A stretch of 64,000 nucleotides of DNA from Chlamydiia bacterium (GCA_030429605.1 JAUIEV010000001.1:62001-126000); one strand, 5' to 3'; positions 8,358 through 17,622 are shown, counted from the first letter of the stretch. Numbers and translations are program-made. Notes: a model not told the origin generated them from the letters alone.

Positions 8358-11300
8358 ATGATCGCAAAAATTATTGAATGGAGCGCAAAAAATCGCTTCA
8401 TCATATATGTAGCGACTATTTTGATGGTTGTGTGGGCTGGTTACACCATTCGCAAGACCCCGATGGATGCGCTTCCAGATCTATCCGACACTCAAGTTAT
8501 TATTTATACAGAATGGAGGGGTCAAAGTCCAAACTTAATCGAAGATCAAGTGACATATCCTATCGTCTCTGCTTTTCTTTCAGCTCCTAACGTCAAGGTT
8601 GTAAGAGGATTTACAATGTTTGGCGTTTCATTCGTTTATGTCCTTTTTGAAGAAGGGACCGATATTTATTGGGCACGTAGTCGAACATTAGAATATCTTT
8701 CTTCTCTTCAAGGAAAGATGCCGAAAGGAGTCACGCCAACAATTGGTCCTGATGCTACAGGGGTTGGATGGGTTTTTGAATACGCTCTCATAGATGAGAG
8801 TGGCACATATAATCTACAACAGTTACGCAGTTTCCAAGACTGGTATTTACGATATTGGTTAGCTGCTGTTCCTGGCGTTGCAGAAATTGCCAGTGTTGGC
8901 GGGTATGAAAAAGAATACCAAGTCGAAGTAGACCCCGTTAAGCTCCAGTCCTATGGTCTTTCTATCAATCATGTTCGTAAAGCTCTTCAAGATTCAAATC
9001 TATACATTGGAGCTAGGGTTATTGAGATGGCACAGCATGAATATGCTGTGAGAGGAAGTGGATACATAACCGATTCAAAAATGATCGAACAAGTTGTTGT
9101 TGGCAGTGATCAAATGGGTAGTCCCGTCACTTTAAAAGACCTTTCACGAGTACAAATAGGAGGAAATATACGAAGGGGTCTTGTCGATCTTGATGGTAAG
9201 GGAGAAGTAGTTGGTGGTATTGTCGTTATGCGTTATGGAGAAAATCCTCTAAAAGTAATCGGCGATATAAAAGCAAAAATCAACCAAGTGAAAGACGCTT
9301 TTCCCCCAGGAGTAAAACTTGTAACAACCTATGATCGTTCCCGATTAATCATTGATTCTATGAAGACTCTTTTTGAGGCTCTCGGAGAAGAAATTATCCT
9401 TGTTTTTTTAATTATATTCATATTTTTATTTCATTTTCGTTCCTCTATAATATCGATTCTAACTCTTCCAGTTGCTGTCGCTCTAGCATTTATTCCGATG
9501 TATTATATGGGGCTTTCAGCAAATATTATGTCGCTCGCGGGAATTATTATTGCTATTGGTGACGTTGTCGACTCAGCTGTAATCATGACAGAAAATGCCC
9601 ATAAGAAATTGGAAGAAAATAAAGAAGGAAAGCCTTCTTCAGAGATTGTATTAGAAGCCGCAAAAGAGATTGGTCCAAGCATTTTTGCATCTTTACTTAT
9701 TATCGTCGTTGGATTCATTCCTATATTTAGTTTACAAGCGCAAGAGGGAAAATTATTTTCTCCGCTTGCCTTTACGAAGACTTTTGCAGTTGCTTTTGGG
9801 TGTATCTTAGGCATTACCCTGGTTCCGGCACTAATGATGAGTTTTATTAAAGGAAAAATTCGTCCTTCCCTGTCAAATCCGGTGAATAAAGTTTTGACGT
9901 ATGTTTATCGGCCTGCACTAAAATTTTGTTTGGACTACCGAAAGACGGTACTCTGCACCACTTTGGTATTAATCACTGCAGCGATCCCTTTTTATCTTAA
10001 ACTTGGATCTGAATTCATGCCGCCACTCGATGAAGAAGACATTCTCTTTATGCCGATTACAACCCCCGGGATTTCCATTGAAGCTGCGAGAGAACTTGTG
10101 CAAAAACAAGACCAGATCCTTTACTCTTTTCCTGAAGTGAAGCGGGTATTTGGAAAAGCAGGACGAGCTGAAACGTCAACCGATCCGGCTCCATTATCCA
10201 TGATTGAAACAGTGATTACGCTTCATCCAAAGAATAAATGGAGAAAAGGGATGAGCAAAGATAAGCTTGTCCAAGAGATGAATGAAGCCCTGACCTTCAA
10301 AGGGGTGCAAAATGCATTTACAATGCCTATCAAAGCCCGTTTAGATATGCTGACAACAGGCATTCGTACAGCGGTGGGAATAAAAGTGTTTGGTGACAAC
10401 TTAGAAACAATCAATCAGCTGGGAACTCATCTAGAAAAAATACTTAAAAAAGTGCCTGGAACAAGAAGCGTTTACGCAGAAAGAGAATTAGGAGGTTTTT
10501 ATATTGATTTTATTCCTAACCGTGATGCTCTAGCCAGGTATGGATTGACTATTGCTGAGGTTATGCAGTTTGTACAAAGTGCCATCGGAGGCGAAGATAT
10601 TACAGAAACCATTGAAGGGCGAGAACGATATACAGTAAATATTCGATATCCAAGGGGGCTTCGTGATGATGTTTTATCTCTTAAACAAGCTCTTGTTCCT
10701 ATCCATAAACCGATGGCAAGAATGGCAGATACACAAGAATTGTCAAAATTTGCCCATGTTCCCTTAGGTCAGCTTGGCGAAGTCAAAGTAACTATGGGGC
10801 CATCCATGATTAAAGATGAAATGGGATATTTTTCCGGATGGGTTTATGTCGATCTAGAAACATCTGATATTGGGGGATTTGTAGATATTGCCAAACAAGC
10901 GGTTGCGTCTGAATTAAAGCTTCCAAGAGGGTATTTTCTCAAATGGACAGGCCAATATGAATATCTCGAAAGAATTCAAACCCTGCTTTCCTACATGGTC
11001 CCCTTAACGATCTTTTTAGTACTACTTATTCTTTATATGAATTTCAAAGCATTTATTCCTTCTTTGATTGTGATGCTGTCGGTTCCATTTGCTGCGGTTG
11101 GGGCTATCTTCTTTTTGTTTTTTGCCGGATATAATACCTCCGTAGCAGTTTGGGTGGGTCTGATTGCTTTACTGGGCATTGCAGCCCAGACAATTGCTAT
11201 CATGATGGTATATTTGGAAGAGGGCTATAAAAAGTGGAAAGCGGAAGGCAAAATTCAATCAATGCAAGATATTGTTTCGATGACATTATCCCAAGCTACT

Positions 11301-11513
11301 ATGAGGATACGTCCATTCACAATGGCTATTGGCCTGAATATCATTGGGTTAATTCCTATCATGATTAGCGATAAGGTTGGATCTGATATTGCCAAACGAA
11401 TAGCAATGCCTCTATGGGGAGGTCTCGTTTCTCTTACCCTTTTAACCCTTTTTGTCATTCCTGTAATTTTTGTATTTTGGAAAGCTTATGAACTTAAACG
11501 TAATAAAAGATAG
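8358..11513 (+). CDS. CusA-type heavy-metal RND efflux pump, predicted Cu(I)/Ag(I)
   Basis: A 1051-residue inner-membrane proton antiporter with the RND layout: TM1 near residue 15, a periplasmic porter, TM2-6 (~335-480), TM7 (~525), a second porter, TM8-12 (~870-1045). The TM4 motif AIGDVVDSAVIMTEN carries the proton-relay acid residues of HME-RND pumps. The three methionines that bind Cu(I)/Ag(I) in E. coli CusA (573, 623, 672 from memory) have exact counterparts at Met565, Met615 and Met664. The spacing is identical and the context matches (LFMP, PLSMIET, RLDMLTTG), supporting monovalent copper/silver rather than Co/Zn/Cd. It is the last gene of the five-gene operon and converges with the minus-strand phage-like genes. 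Confidence 0.93.
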   Translation: MIAKIIEWSAKNRFIIYVATILMVVWAGYTIRKTPMDALPDLSDTQVIIYTEWRGQSPNLIEDQVTYPIVSAFLSAPNVKVVRGFTMFGVSFVYVLFEEGTDIYWARSRTLEYLSSLQGKMPKGVTPTIGPDATGVGWVFEYALIDESGTYNLQQLRSFQDWYLRYWLAAVPGVAEIASVGGYEKEYQVEVDPVKLQSYGLSINHVRKALQDSNLYIGARVIEMAQHEYAVRGSGYITDSKMIEQVVVGSDQMGSPVTLKDLSRVQIGGNIRRGLVDLDGKGEVVGGIVVMRYGENPLKVIGDIKAKINQVKDAFPPGVKLVTTYDRSRLIIDSMKTLFEALGEEIILVFLIIFIFLFHFRSSIISILTLPVAVALAFIPMYYMGLSANIMSLAGIIIAIGDVVDSAVIMTENAHKKLEENKEGKPSSEIVLEAAKEIGPSIFASLLIIVVGFIPIFSLQAQEGKLFSPLAFTKTFAVAFGCILGITLVPALMMSFIKGKIRPSLSNPVNKVLTYVYRPALKFCLDYRKTVLCTTLVLITAAIPFYLKLGSEFMPPLDEEDILFMPITTPGISIEAARELVQKQDQILYSFPEVKRVFGKAGRAETSTDPAPLSMIETVITLHPKNKWRKGMSKDKLVQEMNEALTFKGVQNAFTMPIKARLDMLTTGIRTAVGIKVFGDNLETINQLGTHLEKILKKVPGTRSVYAERELGGFYIDFIPNRDALARYGLTIAEVMQFVQSAIGGEDITETIEGRERYTVNIRYPRGLRDDVLSLKQALVPIHKPMARMADTQELSKFAHVPLGQLGEVKVTMGPSMIKDEMGYFSGWVYVDLETSDIGGFVDIAKQAVASELKLPRGYFLKWTGQYEYLERIQTLLSYMVPLTIFLVLLILYMNFKAFIPSLIVMLSVPFAAVGAIFFLFFAGYNTSVAVWVGLIALLGIAAQTIAIMMVYLEEGYKKWKAEGKIQSMQDIVSMTLSQATMRIRPFTMAIGLNIIGLIPIMISDKVGSDIAKRIAMPLWGGLVSLTLLTLFVIPVIFVFWKAYELKRNKR

Positions 11514-11516
11514 GTT

Positions 11517-11759
11517 TTAAAAGGAATTTAACAAATCCTTGCTTTTTCGAATTAAAGCCATTGAATCCTTGTGCAACTTCTTAGCTTCTTTCGTATAAGC
11601 TCCATGCCGAAAAGCTGCATTTCGAGCACGTTCTTTGCCTTCTTTAGTAAGAGGTCCCTTTCCTTTGCCACCATGCATATGACAAGTATTTCTTCCACGA
11701 ATAGCCCATTTGAGACATCTCTTTCCTGACCTTTTACTTCTTGCTGTACACTGGCTCAC
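11517..11759 (-). CDS. Small phage-type HGG protein with Cys/His cluster
   Basis: An 80-residue basic protein from a GTG start. It has C-x9-C, then NTCHMHGGKGKGP, then TKEGKERARNAAFRHGAYT. The HGG-x-GP-T-x-EGK-x-R-x-A-x-x-HG-Y pattern is common in short proteins encoded in prophages and genomic islands, often next to terminase or replication genes; their role is not settled. The Cys/His residues could hold a zinc ion. It follows the 195-residue gene by 33 bases on the same strand and is probably the last gene of the polymerase transcript. No strong ribosome site is visible. Confidence 0.6.
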   Translation of the reverse strand: MSQCTARSKRSGKRCLKWAIRGRNTCHMHGGKGKGPLTKEGKERARNAAFRHGAYTKEAKKLHKDSMALIRKSKDLLNSF

Positions 11760-11792
11760 AATGATCCATGGGGTTCAATTTAAAAAAAGTTT

Positions 11793-12380
11793 CTACTCCC
11801 CCTTAGGTTGATGGGAAAGATTTTGAGCAACTATAGCCTGACCTTCATTATGCATATGAACTACTTGGATAGTCTGCTGACCACCAGTTCGACATTTCAA
11901 AATAGTCTGCATCGTCTGATTGCCTGTATTGAACAATTTATGCGCCAATGTAAAAAGCCTTTCAACGTGATAAAATCCCTGCTCTGGCAGGTTAGCAATA
12001 CGAAGGCATTTCATTCCTGAGTCATTGAGTGCTAGGAATTGGCCAAAAAGCATTGCCTCTGTTTCGTTTTGCGGCTCAAGTCCAGGAAGTAATGCAGCAA
12101 CTTCATTGATACGATGTTCAAGACTTTCTGCAGATAGGCCACGGGCAATTTTATGAAGTATTCTTTCTCCGACTGCAAGGTCATCGACTCCAGAAGCTCT
12201 TTTCATAGCATCCGATATCTTTTTTTCGCTTAACTTGCTGCCATCTGACATTTCAACCGTTTTGAACTCTGAAGCTCCTGTATCTTCATTTATTTCAAAT
12301 TTCCATTTCAAGAATGGTTCTGGTTTTTTTCTTGAAATTGCCTGAACTGATGATGATTTTTCTATTTGCTGTTTGGACAT
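11793..12380 (-). CDS. Conserved phage/island protein of unknown function
   Basis: A 195-residue protein preceded by AAGGAGG with good spacing to the ATG. The middle (~90-190) is helical and ends with CRTGGQQTIQVVHMHNEGQAIVAQN. That ending resembles the R-x-GG-x-Q-x-V-x-V-x-H-V-x-V-x-x-GGQAIVG tail of a protein found in many defective prophages and islands of Rickettsiales, Legionella and rhizobia. Its function is unknown to me. It starts 10 bases after the DNA polymerase gene, so the two are very likely co-transcribed. Confidence 0.6.
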   Translation of the reverse strand: MSKQQIEKSSSVQAISRKKPEPFLKWKFEINEDTGASEFKTVEMSDGSKLSEKKISDAMKRASGVDDLAVGERILHKIARGLSAESLEHRINEVAALLPGLEPQNETEAMLFGQFLALNDSGMKCLRIANLPEQGFYHVERLFTLAHKLFNTGNQTMQTILKCRTGGQQTIQVVHMHNEGQAIVAQNLSHQPKGE

Positions 12381-12390
12381 AAGACCTCCT

Positions 12391-14307
12391 TTACTTTAAT
12401 TCACCCCAATTTTGCCCGATATTTGCCTCAACAAGACCCTTTAAATATGTCTTTGCATTAGGAAAAATATCTAAAAAAGCTTTTTCCATCGCTTCTTGAG
12501 CGAGAGAAGCATAGGTTGAGGTTTGGGATTCTATTACTTCTAAAAGCAACTCATCATGTATCACATTTACAAGATGGCATTCCTCTGATAGAAACGGCGT
12601 AAATCGTATCATAGCTCGCAGGGTAATTTCTGCTGCTGCGCCCTGAATTGGCAAGTTCAGTGCTGCTGTAAATTTATATCCCTCTAATTCACGTCGAAAA
12701 TCCCGGATTCGTCCCGATGGAGTACTCGCAGTTCCTGTTAGCTTTGCAAGTGACCCAGTTTGCTTTTGCCACGCTCTTAGTCCTTGGTAAGTCCGAAATA
12801 GAGCAACTCTATGTCTTTCGGCCTCTTCTTCGGTCATATCAACGCCATATTGCTGTTTTGCATAATTAGCCAACCCCTTTGCTCCCTGGCCATAGAGAAG
12901 GCCAAAAATAACCGCCTTTGCCAATTGTCTCTGTGGCTTAGATACTGATTCCTTTGGAATATTTAAAAGAGCTGCTGCAGTATTGGCATGGACATCTCCT
13001 CCTGCCTCATAAATGTGAAGCAATGCTTTATCTTGGGTAATCAAAGCTGCCACGCGAAGCTCTTGCTGGGAATAGTCTAAACTAATGAGTCGATATCCCT
13101 CCTTCGGAATAAACAGCTGGCGAAAATCAGACCTGGGCATATTTTGCATATTTGGTTGTCGACTTGCCATTCTACCCGTGGATGTTGTTCCAAGGGAAAA
13201 TGACCCAAATAACCTCTTTGATGGAATATCAATAAATTTATAAAGCCCTTCTCCAAATGAACTAATTCGTTTTGTCAACTGGCGGTATTGGACAATCTTA
13301 GCAAATGCTTCATGCCTATTTTCGTTTTGCTTGAGAGTTGGGGTGCTTGTACTTAATTTTCCTGAATTGGTTTTGACCCATCGTGCCAGTTCGTTTTCAT
13401 CGAGAATATCGGAAAGCCATTCTCCAAATTGCTTGCTACTATTCAAATTGAAAGACACACCTAGCAGCTCGTAAATTTCAAGCAAGAGGACTTCACTCTT
13501 CTTTTTTAAATCTTCAATGAGCTCCCTATGGTTGCTGATATCAAATCCGATACCACTATTCTCCATATAGGCTATGGCAAGCTGAGCATCGCGCAAAAGC
13601 TCATAGGATTTAATTAACCGCTTCTTGGATAAGACCTCTCGTTGCTTTTGGAAAAGTTTTATAGGAAGAACAGCATCAAGCACTGCATATTCAATCTGAA
13701 TTTCAGTGAGCGTATCTTCTGACCAGTCGGATGTCTGCATCTCTTTATCGATATCTAATCCAAGCATCTCCTTAGAAAGATTTTTGAGGCTGGCTGATGA
13801 TAAAAGCCCACATTCTTTTTTTAGACGCGTTCTGTTTCCATTTATGACACGGTCCGCAAGCAATGAACAACCAAGTTTTTTTAAAACGATTCCTGAGTGC
13901 AATAAATGCTTCATTTCGAAAAGAGCATTATGAGCAATCAATGGTCGCTCCCATAGGGCAGTGGGGATTTGTGAGATTGAACCTATTTTTTTGACGTCAA
14001 ACACATAAACATGGGCTTTTCCATCATAAATTTGAATTAAACGTATCGCTGATTTCCTTGGAGCTATGCCCCCATCTGTATCTTGTACAAACTCGAGGAG
14101 AGGGTATGTCTCAATATCAAGGCCAAACGCAGTGTTTTCTTTAAGAAGTTGGTCAACCACAGAACCTATTTCCTTAGGCGATTTAATCACTGAATATGAA
14201 ATGCCCATATTCTTAAGCATCGATTGACTCTCAAGGGCAATTGGCTCATTAGCCAGCCCCTCATTTCTCAAGGTTTTCAATTTGATTAATCCACTTCCGA
14301 GCACCAC
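12391..14307 (-). CDS. Family-A DNA polymerase with 3'-5' exonuclease (phage/plasmid type)
   Basis: A 638-residue Pol I-like enzyme starting at GTG. The first ~230 residues form a DnaQ/DEDD exonuclease domain (FGLDIETYPL near residue 60, then IAHNALFEMKHL). The polymerase domain has motif A DYSQQELRVAAL (~408), motif B RQLAKAVIFGLLYGQG (~460) and motif C VIHDELLLEV (~582). The 5' nuclease domain of chromosomal PolA is missing and the length is right for T7-like or mobile-element polymerases, so this is not the housekeeping repair enzyme. It follows a 261-base region full of TGTCAT repeats and is followed by two phage-type small genes. It probably replicates the excised element. Confidence 0.9.
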   Translation of the reverse strand: MVLGSGLIKLKTLRNEGLANEPIALESQSMLKNMGISYSVIKSPKEIGSVVDQLLKENTAFGLDIETYPLLEFVQDTDGGIAPRKSAIRLIQIYDGKAHVYVFDVKKIGSISQIPTALWERPLIAHNALFEMKHLLHSGIVLKKLGCSLLADRVINGNRTRLKKECGLLSSASLKNLSKEMLGLDIDKEMQTSDWSEDTLTEIQIEYAVLDAVLPIKLFQKQREVLSKKRLIKSYELLRDAQLAIAYMENSGIGFDISNHRELIEDLKKKSEVLLLEIYELLGVSFNLNSSKQFGEWLSDILDENELARWVKTNSGKLSTSTPTLKQNENRHEAFAKIVQYRQLTKRISSFGEGLYKFIDIPSKRLFGSFSLGTTSTGRMASRQPNMQNMPRSDFRQLFIPKEGYRLISLDYSQQELRVAALITQDKALLHIYEAGGDVHANTAAALLNIPKESVSKPQRQLAKAVIFGLLYGQGAKGLANYAKQQYGVDMTEEEAERHRVALFRTYQGLRAWQKQTGSLAKLTGTASTPSGRIRDFRRELEGYKFTAALNLPIQGAAAEITLRAMIRFTPFLSEECHLVNVIHDELLLEVIESQTSTYASLAQEAMEKAFLDIFPNAKTYLKGLVEANIGQNWGELK

Positions 14308-14568
14308 TTATCTACCTATCCATAATTGTCATTTTGTCATTTATCCTTTCTAACCCATTGACAATGTGTAATTTATATGCATTACACTCTTGTCATTGCA
14401 TGTCATTCATGTCATGTGTTTCGAGATGACGCGGTGACATCAAGTGACAGGCGGTGTCATTTCTAAAAATCCCAATAGCACGACCCTTCCAAAGTGACAA
14501 AATGACGTTTTTATACACATAGATGAAACCGCTCTATATTCATTATTTTTATCTTTTTACTGTGCTTA
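14308..14568. promoter_or_regulatory. Iteron-like TGTCAT cluster, possible origin or operator of the element
   Basis: No gene is present. TGTCAT occurs at 14327, 14335, 14391, 14401, 14410 and 14455. The reverse-complement core TGACA occurs at 14358, 14435, 14445 and 14495, and near-matches ATGACG at 14426 and 14503. GCGGTG precedes two of the copies (14431 and 14451). Copies at 14327/14335 and at 14391/14401/14410 are 8-10 bases apart, close to one helical turn. The cluster lies directly upstream of the polymerase gene and downstream of the primase gene, where iteron-type origins often sit. A repressor-binding promoter is the alternative. Confidence 0.5.
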
Positions 14569-16995
14569 TTACACTTGAGCACCGTTGTCATTTTTTGAAT
14601 CCAGACCTAATATTTTAGGATTGATTTCATACCAAAAGTTGTTGCTGCTTCGGATTCTTTCATCGGTCTTTCTTAGGTGACATTGCTTTTCAAGAATCTG
14701 TATTGCTGCTTGTTGCTTCTTTGAATCATTCGCAGTATCTCGCCAAGCACGCACTTTTGAGCTCAATAAAGAAAGACGTACTTTGCCTCCTTCTTTTTCT
14801 AGATGCACCTGCAAGTAAGCACTAATTTTTTCAGCAAGATGCTCTGCTCCGGACAATCCTTGAATACGCTGCCATTCAATCGCCTGAGAAACAAAATACT
14901 CTTCTAATGCTTGTGCACGTAACCATTGCTCCTCTGTAATCAAAGGGAAAGAGTCCATTGGAAGCTCTCCTTTTTCGGCAGCATCGCATACAGCAAAGAC
15001 ACCAGCTATTCGAGCTGCTATTGAGCACGCTCTTCCAGCAATATCCCGAACATCTTCAAATTTTCCGTCGGGACCTATTTCCTTCTCTAATTCATTATAA
15101 AAATCTCTTCTTGCTTTGGACGCCTCAGGAGAAAGCTTGATTATTAGTGACTGTGAGGGCTTCCATCTGCGGATTCGAAGTACAGTAGTCACAAAAGGAA
15201 CAAGTTTGGCGTGATCATATGGCTCATCTGTCTCACTTTCAAAGCGTGAACCAGCTCTACTCAAAGGGCTAACTACACAGACTCTTGATAACGTCCCGTT
15301 TTGCCGCATCGTCTTATCTCTTGCAAAATCATCCCAAAGGTCTCGTTGAACAAAAATAACGATCGTTCCAGCTGGTTTCCGAACAAAACGCTCTTCTGCT
15401 TCACCATTTTCTTTGTTGCCAACCCTTGAGCTATCTATATCATCTCCCCATGTCATTGATGTATAGAGAGAGGCTGACACAACGTCTTCTTTATCTTTTT
15501 TATTTTGAATACGCTTGAGAAGCGTTCTACCTTCAGAACTAAAAAGCCCAAAAGCACCTTTATGCGCATAGAGCAGTTGTTGGATGCGTGCTGGTGTTAA
15601 ATCATCACCCCAGTTTCGTGGATGAACCGGAAGCTCTTGTTCTGCCTGATAGAGGCGCTCCAATTCAGCTGTCAATTGTTCGATAGACACTCCCTTTGAG
15701 GAATCTTTCTTCAACGATCGAATCTCTTGCTTTATCGCAGCAATTTGCTCTTTTATGGACTCATTATGAGCCTTTATTGAAGCGACCTCTTGTTGATACT
15801 CTTCCATCTCCTTTTCTATCTCATTTTTTATAGGATCAAGAATGCAGCTACATGTTTGAGACTTTCTTTCGACCTGATCCATCACGCCTATCAAAAACAA
15901 GCTCGGGTGATGTAGCAGTCCTGGCTTTTCCTCAATAAGAGCTTTCTTTCCTATTTGCAGAGCAGCCATTCCCAATGCAGGAATCAATGGAAGAGAAGCA
16001 TCCACTTGAACAAATCTTTCAGCTTCCTCTATCGCTTGCCGCATGCTTTTTGGCAGCACTTCTATTGGGAAATCCAGAGGAGGTGCATTTCCCTGATTTA
16101 TCGGGAAAGGACTCTCCCAAGTGGCAGGAGAGCGGTCATTAGCTTTTTTTGGCTGATAGCATTCCTTACACCCAGAAACTGCTTTTTGAATCGTGAGTCT
16201 TCTGTAATCTTCTCTATCCCATTTTTGCTTTCTGTCATCCGAAGAACAAAGCGCTGACTGAGACATTAAACGAAAAATTTGGTCAGCATCTTGAGTGTAA
16301 AAAGCGAATAGCGATGCAAGAGCAAGATCTGCAGCACTATTATCACCGTTATACTCACTAAGCCGTCCCTCATAAAACAACCTTTTGAACTTTTCTCGGT
16401 TGCTTGCAGCTTCGCACCGTGATAGAACCTCTTCGTCAGTTAATGGAGGAGAAGCCAGAGCTTTCTTCTCTGATATGAGTTCTCTTAACGGAAAGACCTC
16501 ATTATAGAGTTGAGTCAAGGTGTTACCACCCGACTGTATCCGTCTATTTCCTCCAATAATATTTCCCGTCAAAGTGATTGGGTGATTACATAAGAACTCG
16601 ACAGAGGTATTTTTATATATCCCTTTGATCCGCTCACCTGGTAAGTCTGCCTTTAAGACAATATGTGCGCCGGTGCCGCTTTGAGAAAGTTCCGAATAGG
16701 AACCAAATCGTTCGATAAGTTCTGATACCCAATCCGGAAAGGATTCATTGGAAGATTTCACCTTATCGATATCGATAGCTAAAAGCTTTCCTCTTACAGG
16801 TACAAAACATGGAAGATGATTGGGGTGTGATGAAATATACTCCATCACCTCCTGCAGTGTGCAGAGCGGGCCAGTTCCCCACTTCGAGTCCTGACTTATT
16901 GGATTATAAGGCTTCTTGTTGGCGTCGGAAACAATCCACATCCTTACATCGGCATACTCCTTAAAAACTTCATTGAGTACAGACAGCGAAATCAT
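14569..16995 (-). CDS. PrimPol-type primase fused to a DUF3987 helicase-like region
   Basis: 808 residues from MISLSV, chosen because that ATG lies 10 bases after the stop of the preceding small gene and is preceded by AGTAGGT; longer versions would overlap that gene. Residues ~1-190 look like an archaeo-eukaryotic primase domain: AIDIDK (~74) for motif I, SQSGTGAHIV for motif II and VEFLCNHPITLTG for motif III. A helix-bundle domain follows (~210-310, NSAADLALASLF). From ~350 to the end comes a DUF3987-type region with a coiled coil (~420-500), FGLFSSEGRTLL and FVQRDLWDDFARD. Such fusions are replication proteins of phages, satellites and integrative plasmids. I see no clean Walker A motif in the C-terminal part. 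Confidence 0.8.
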   Translation of the reverse strand: MISLSVLNEVFKEYADVRMWIVSDANKKPYNPISQDSKWGTGPLCTLQEVMEYISSHPNHLPCFVPVRGKLLAIDIDKVKSSNESFPDWVSELIERFGSYSELSQSGTGAHIVLKADLPGERIKGIYKNTSVEFLCNHPITLTGNIIGGNRRIQSGGNTLTQLYNEVFPLRELISEKKALASPPLTDEEVLSRCEAASNREKFKRLFYEGRLSEYNGDNSAADLALASLFAFYTQDADQIFRLMSQSALCSSDDRKQKWDREDYRRLTIQKAVSGCKECYQPKKANDRSPATWESPFPINQGNAPPLDFPIEVLPKSMRQAIEEAERFVQVDASLPLIPALGMAALQIGKKALIEEKPGLLHHPSLFLIGVMDQVERKSQTCSCILDPIKNEIEKEMEEYQQEVASIKAHNESIKEQIAAIKQEIRSLKKDSSKGVSIEQLTAELERLYQAEQELPVHPRNWGDDLTPARIQQLLYAHKGAFGLFSSEGRTLLKRIQNKKDKEDVVSASLYTSMTWGDDIDSSRVGNKENGEAEERFVRKPAGTIVIFVQRDLWDDFARDKTMRQNGTLSRVCVVSPLSRAGSRFESETDEPYDHAKLVPFVTTVLRIRRWKPSQSLIIKLSPEASKARRDFYNELEKEIGPDGKFEDVRDIAGRACSIAARIAGVFAVCDAAEKGELPMDSFPLITEEQWLRAQALEEYFVSQAIEWQRIQGLSGAEHLAEKISAYLQVHLEKEGGKVRLSLLSSKVRAWRDTANDSKKQQAAIQILEKQCHLRKTDERIRSSNNFWYEINPKILGLDSKNDNGAQV

Positions 16996-17002
16996 TAAAT
17001 AC

Positions 17003-17224
17003 CTACTCGCTTTCTGGGTGTGTGCCGTATATGTTAAGCTCCTCTTCAAGCTCTGCAGGAAGTCTTTCTCTTCTCCGCAAGCGGCACTCAATATCCTCAT
17101 CGACCGCATCTCTCTCAAACCACGGGTCCGGAATACTACCCGTTGCAATTAGCTCTAACACCATTTCTCGCGACCCGTACTTATTAAACAGATCTTCTAG
17201 AGAGTAAAATTCACCATGTTTCAT
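17003..17224 (-). CDS. Small acidic protein of unknown function
   Basis: A 73-residue protein with an ideal ribosome site (GGAGGTG before the ATG). Its start overlaps the stop of the upstream HTH-like gene (ATGA), and its stop lies just before the primase start. It has many charged residues (ECRLRRRERLPAELEEEL). FYSLEDLFNKYGSREMVLELIATGSIPDPWF is compatible with a small winged-helix fold as in excisionase-like proteins, but I do not recognise the family. The tight packing argues that it is a real gene of the replication transcript. Confidence 0.55.
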   Translation of the reverse strand: MKHGEFYSLEDLFNKYGSREMVLELIATGSIPDPWFERDAVDEDIECRLRRRERLPAELEEELNIYGTHPESE

Positions 17225-17490
17225 TTCACACCTCCGCCGCGAATTAAGCGGAACAAGGTCTGGGGCAACACAAGTATTCTTTTCTTGAATTTTACAAAGG
17301 CGGGGGCTAATCCATTTGACTCGCGTTCAAATGCTAATTTACGAAGGGATCGCTCAGTCGGCCACTGATATTTGGCCTCAAAATCACGGAATGTGAGAGG
17401 GATTTCCTCAGCCTTGCTTTCTACAAGACGTTCTCTCTCTTCTTGAGATGGGATTGGTGTGCTTAGGGGAAGATATAATTGTGTATCCAT
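17221..17490 (-). CDS. Putative AlpA/excisionase-like HTH protein
   Basis: An 89-residue protein preceded by AAGGAG. Residues ~30-85 (TFRDFEAKYQWPTERSLRKL ... APAFVKFKKRILVLPQTLFRLI) fit the pattern of MerR-like winged-helix directionality factors: helix-turn-helix, a wing with a basic strand, then a final helix ending the domain. On integrative elements such proteins assist excision and often activate the operon. It is the first gene of a transcript continuing into the 73-residue protein and the primase. A perfect palindrome (17569-17587) lies about 80 bases upstream. The assignment rests on size, pattern and position only. Confidence 0.5.
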   Translation of the reverse strand: MDTQLYLPLSTPIPSQEERERLVESKAEEIPLTFRDFEAKYQWPTERSLRKLAFERESNGLAPAFVKFKKRILVLPQTLFRLIRGGGVK

Positions 17491-17568
17491 TGGAAAGCTC
17501 CTTGTTTCTTGTTAATTTCACAATGAGCACAATTATTCTAATTGATTGGATTTAAGTAAGAAGCGCGA

Positions 17569-17587
17569 AAAAATACCTGGTATTTTT
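17569..17587. promoter_or_regulatory. Perfect 9-bp inverted repeat, candidate operator
   Basis: AAAAATACC-T-GGTATTTTT is a perfect dyad with one central base. It lies between the terminator of the 437-residue gene and the HTH-protein transcript, 79 bases upstream of that start codon. Position and symmetry suit a repressor or activator site. Its arms are AT-rich, so a weak terminator is an alternative. Confidence 0.45.
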
Positions 17588-17622
17588 CTAAAAAAAGAAG
17601 AGACCTTATCGGGGAAATACTT

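Noticed and set aside
17001-17148. Longer N-terminus of the PrimPol protein
   Set aside because: It would overlap the complete 73-residue gene that has a perfect ribosome site; MISLSV has correct spacing.
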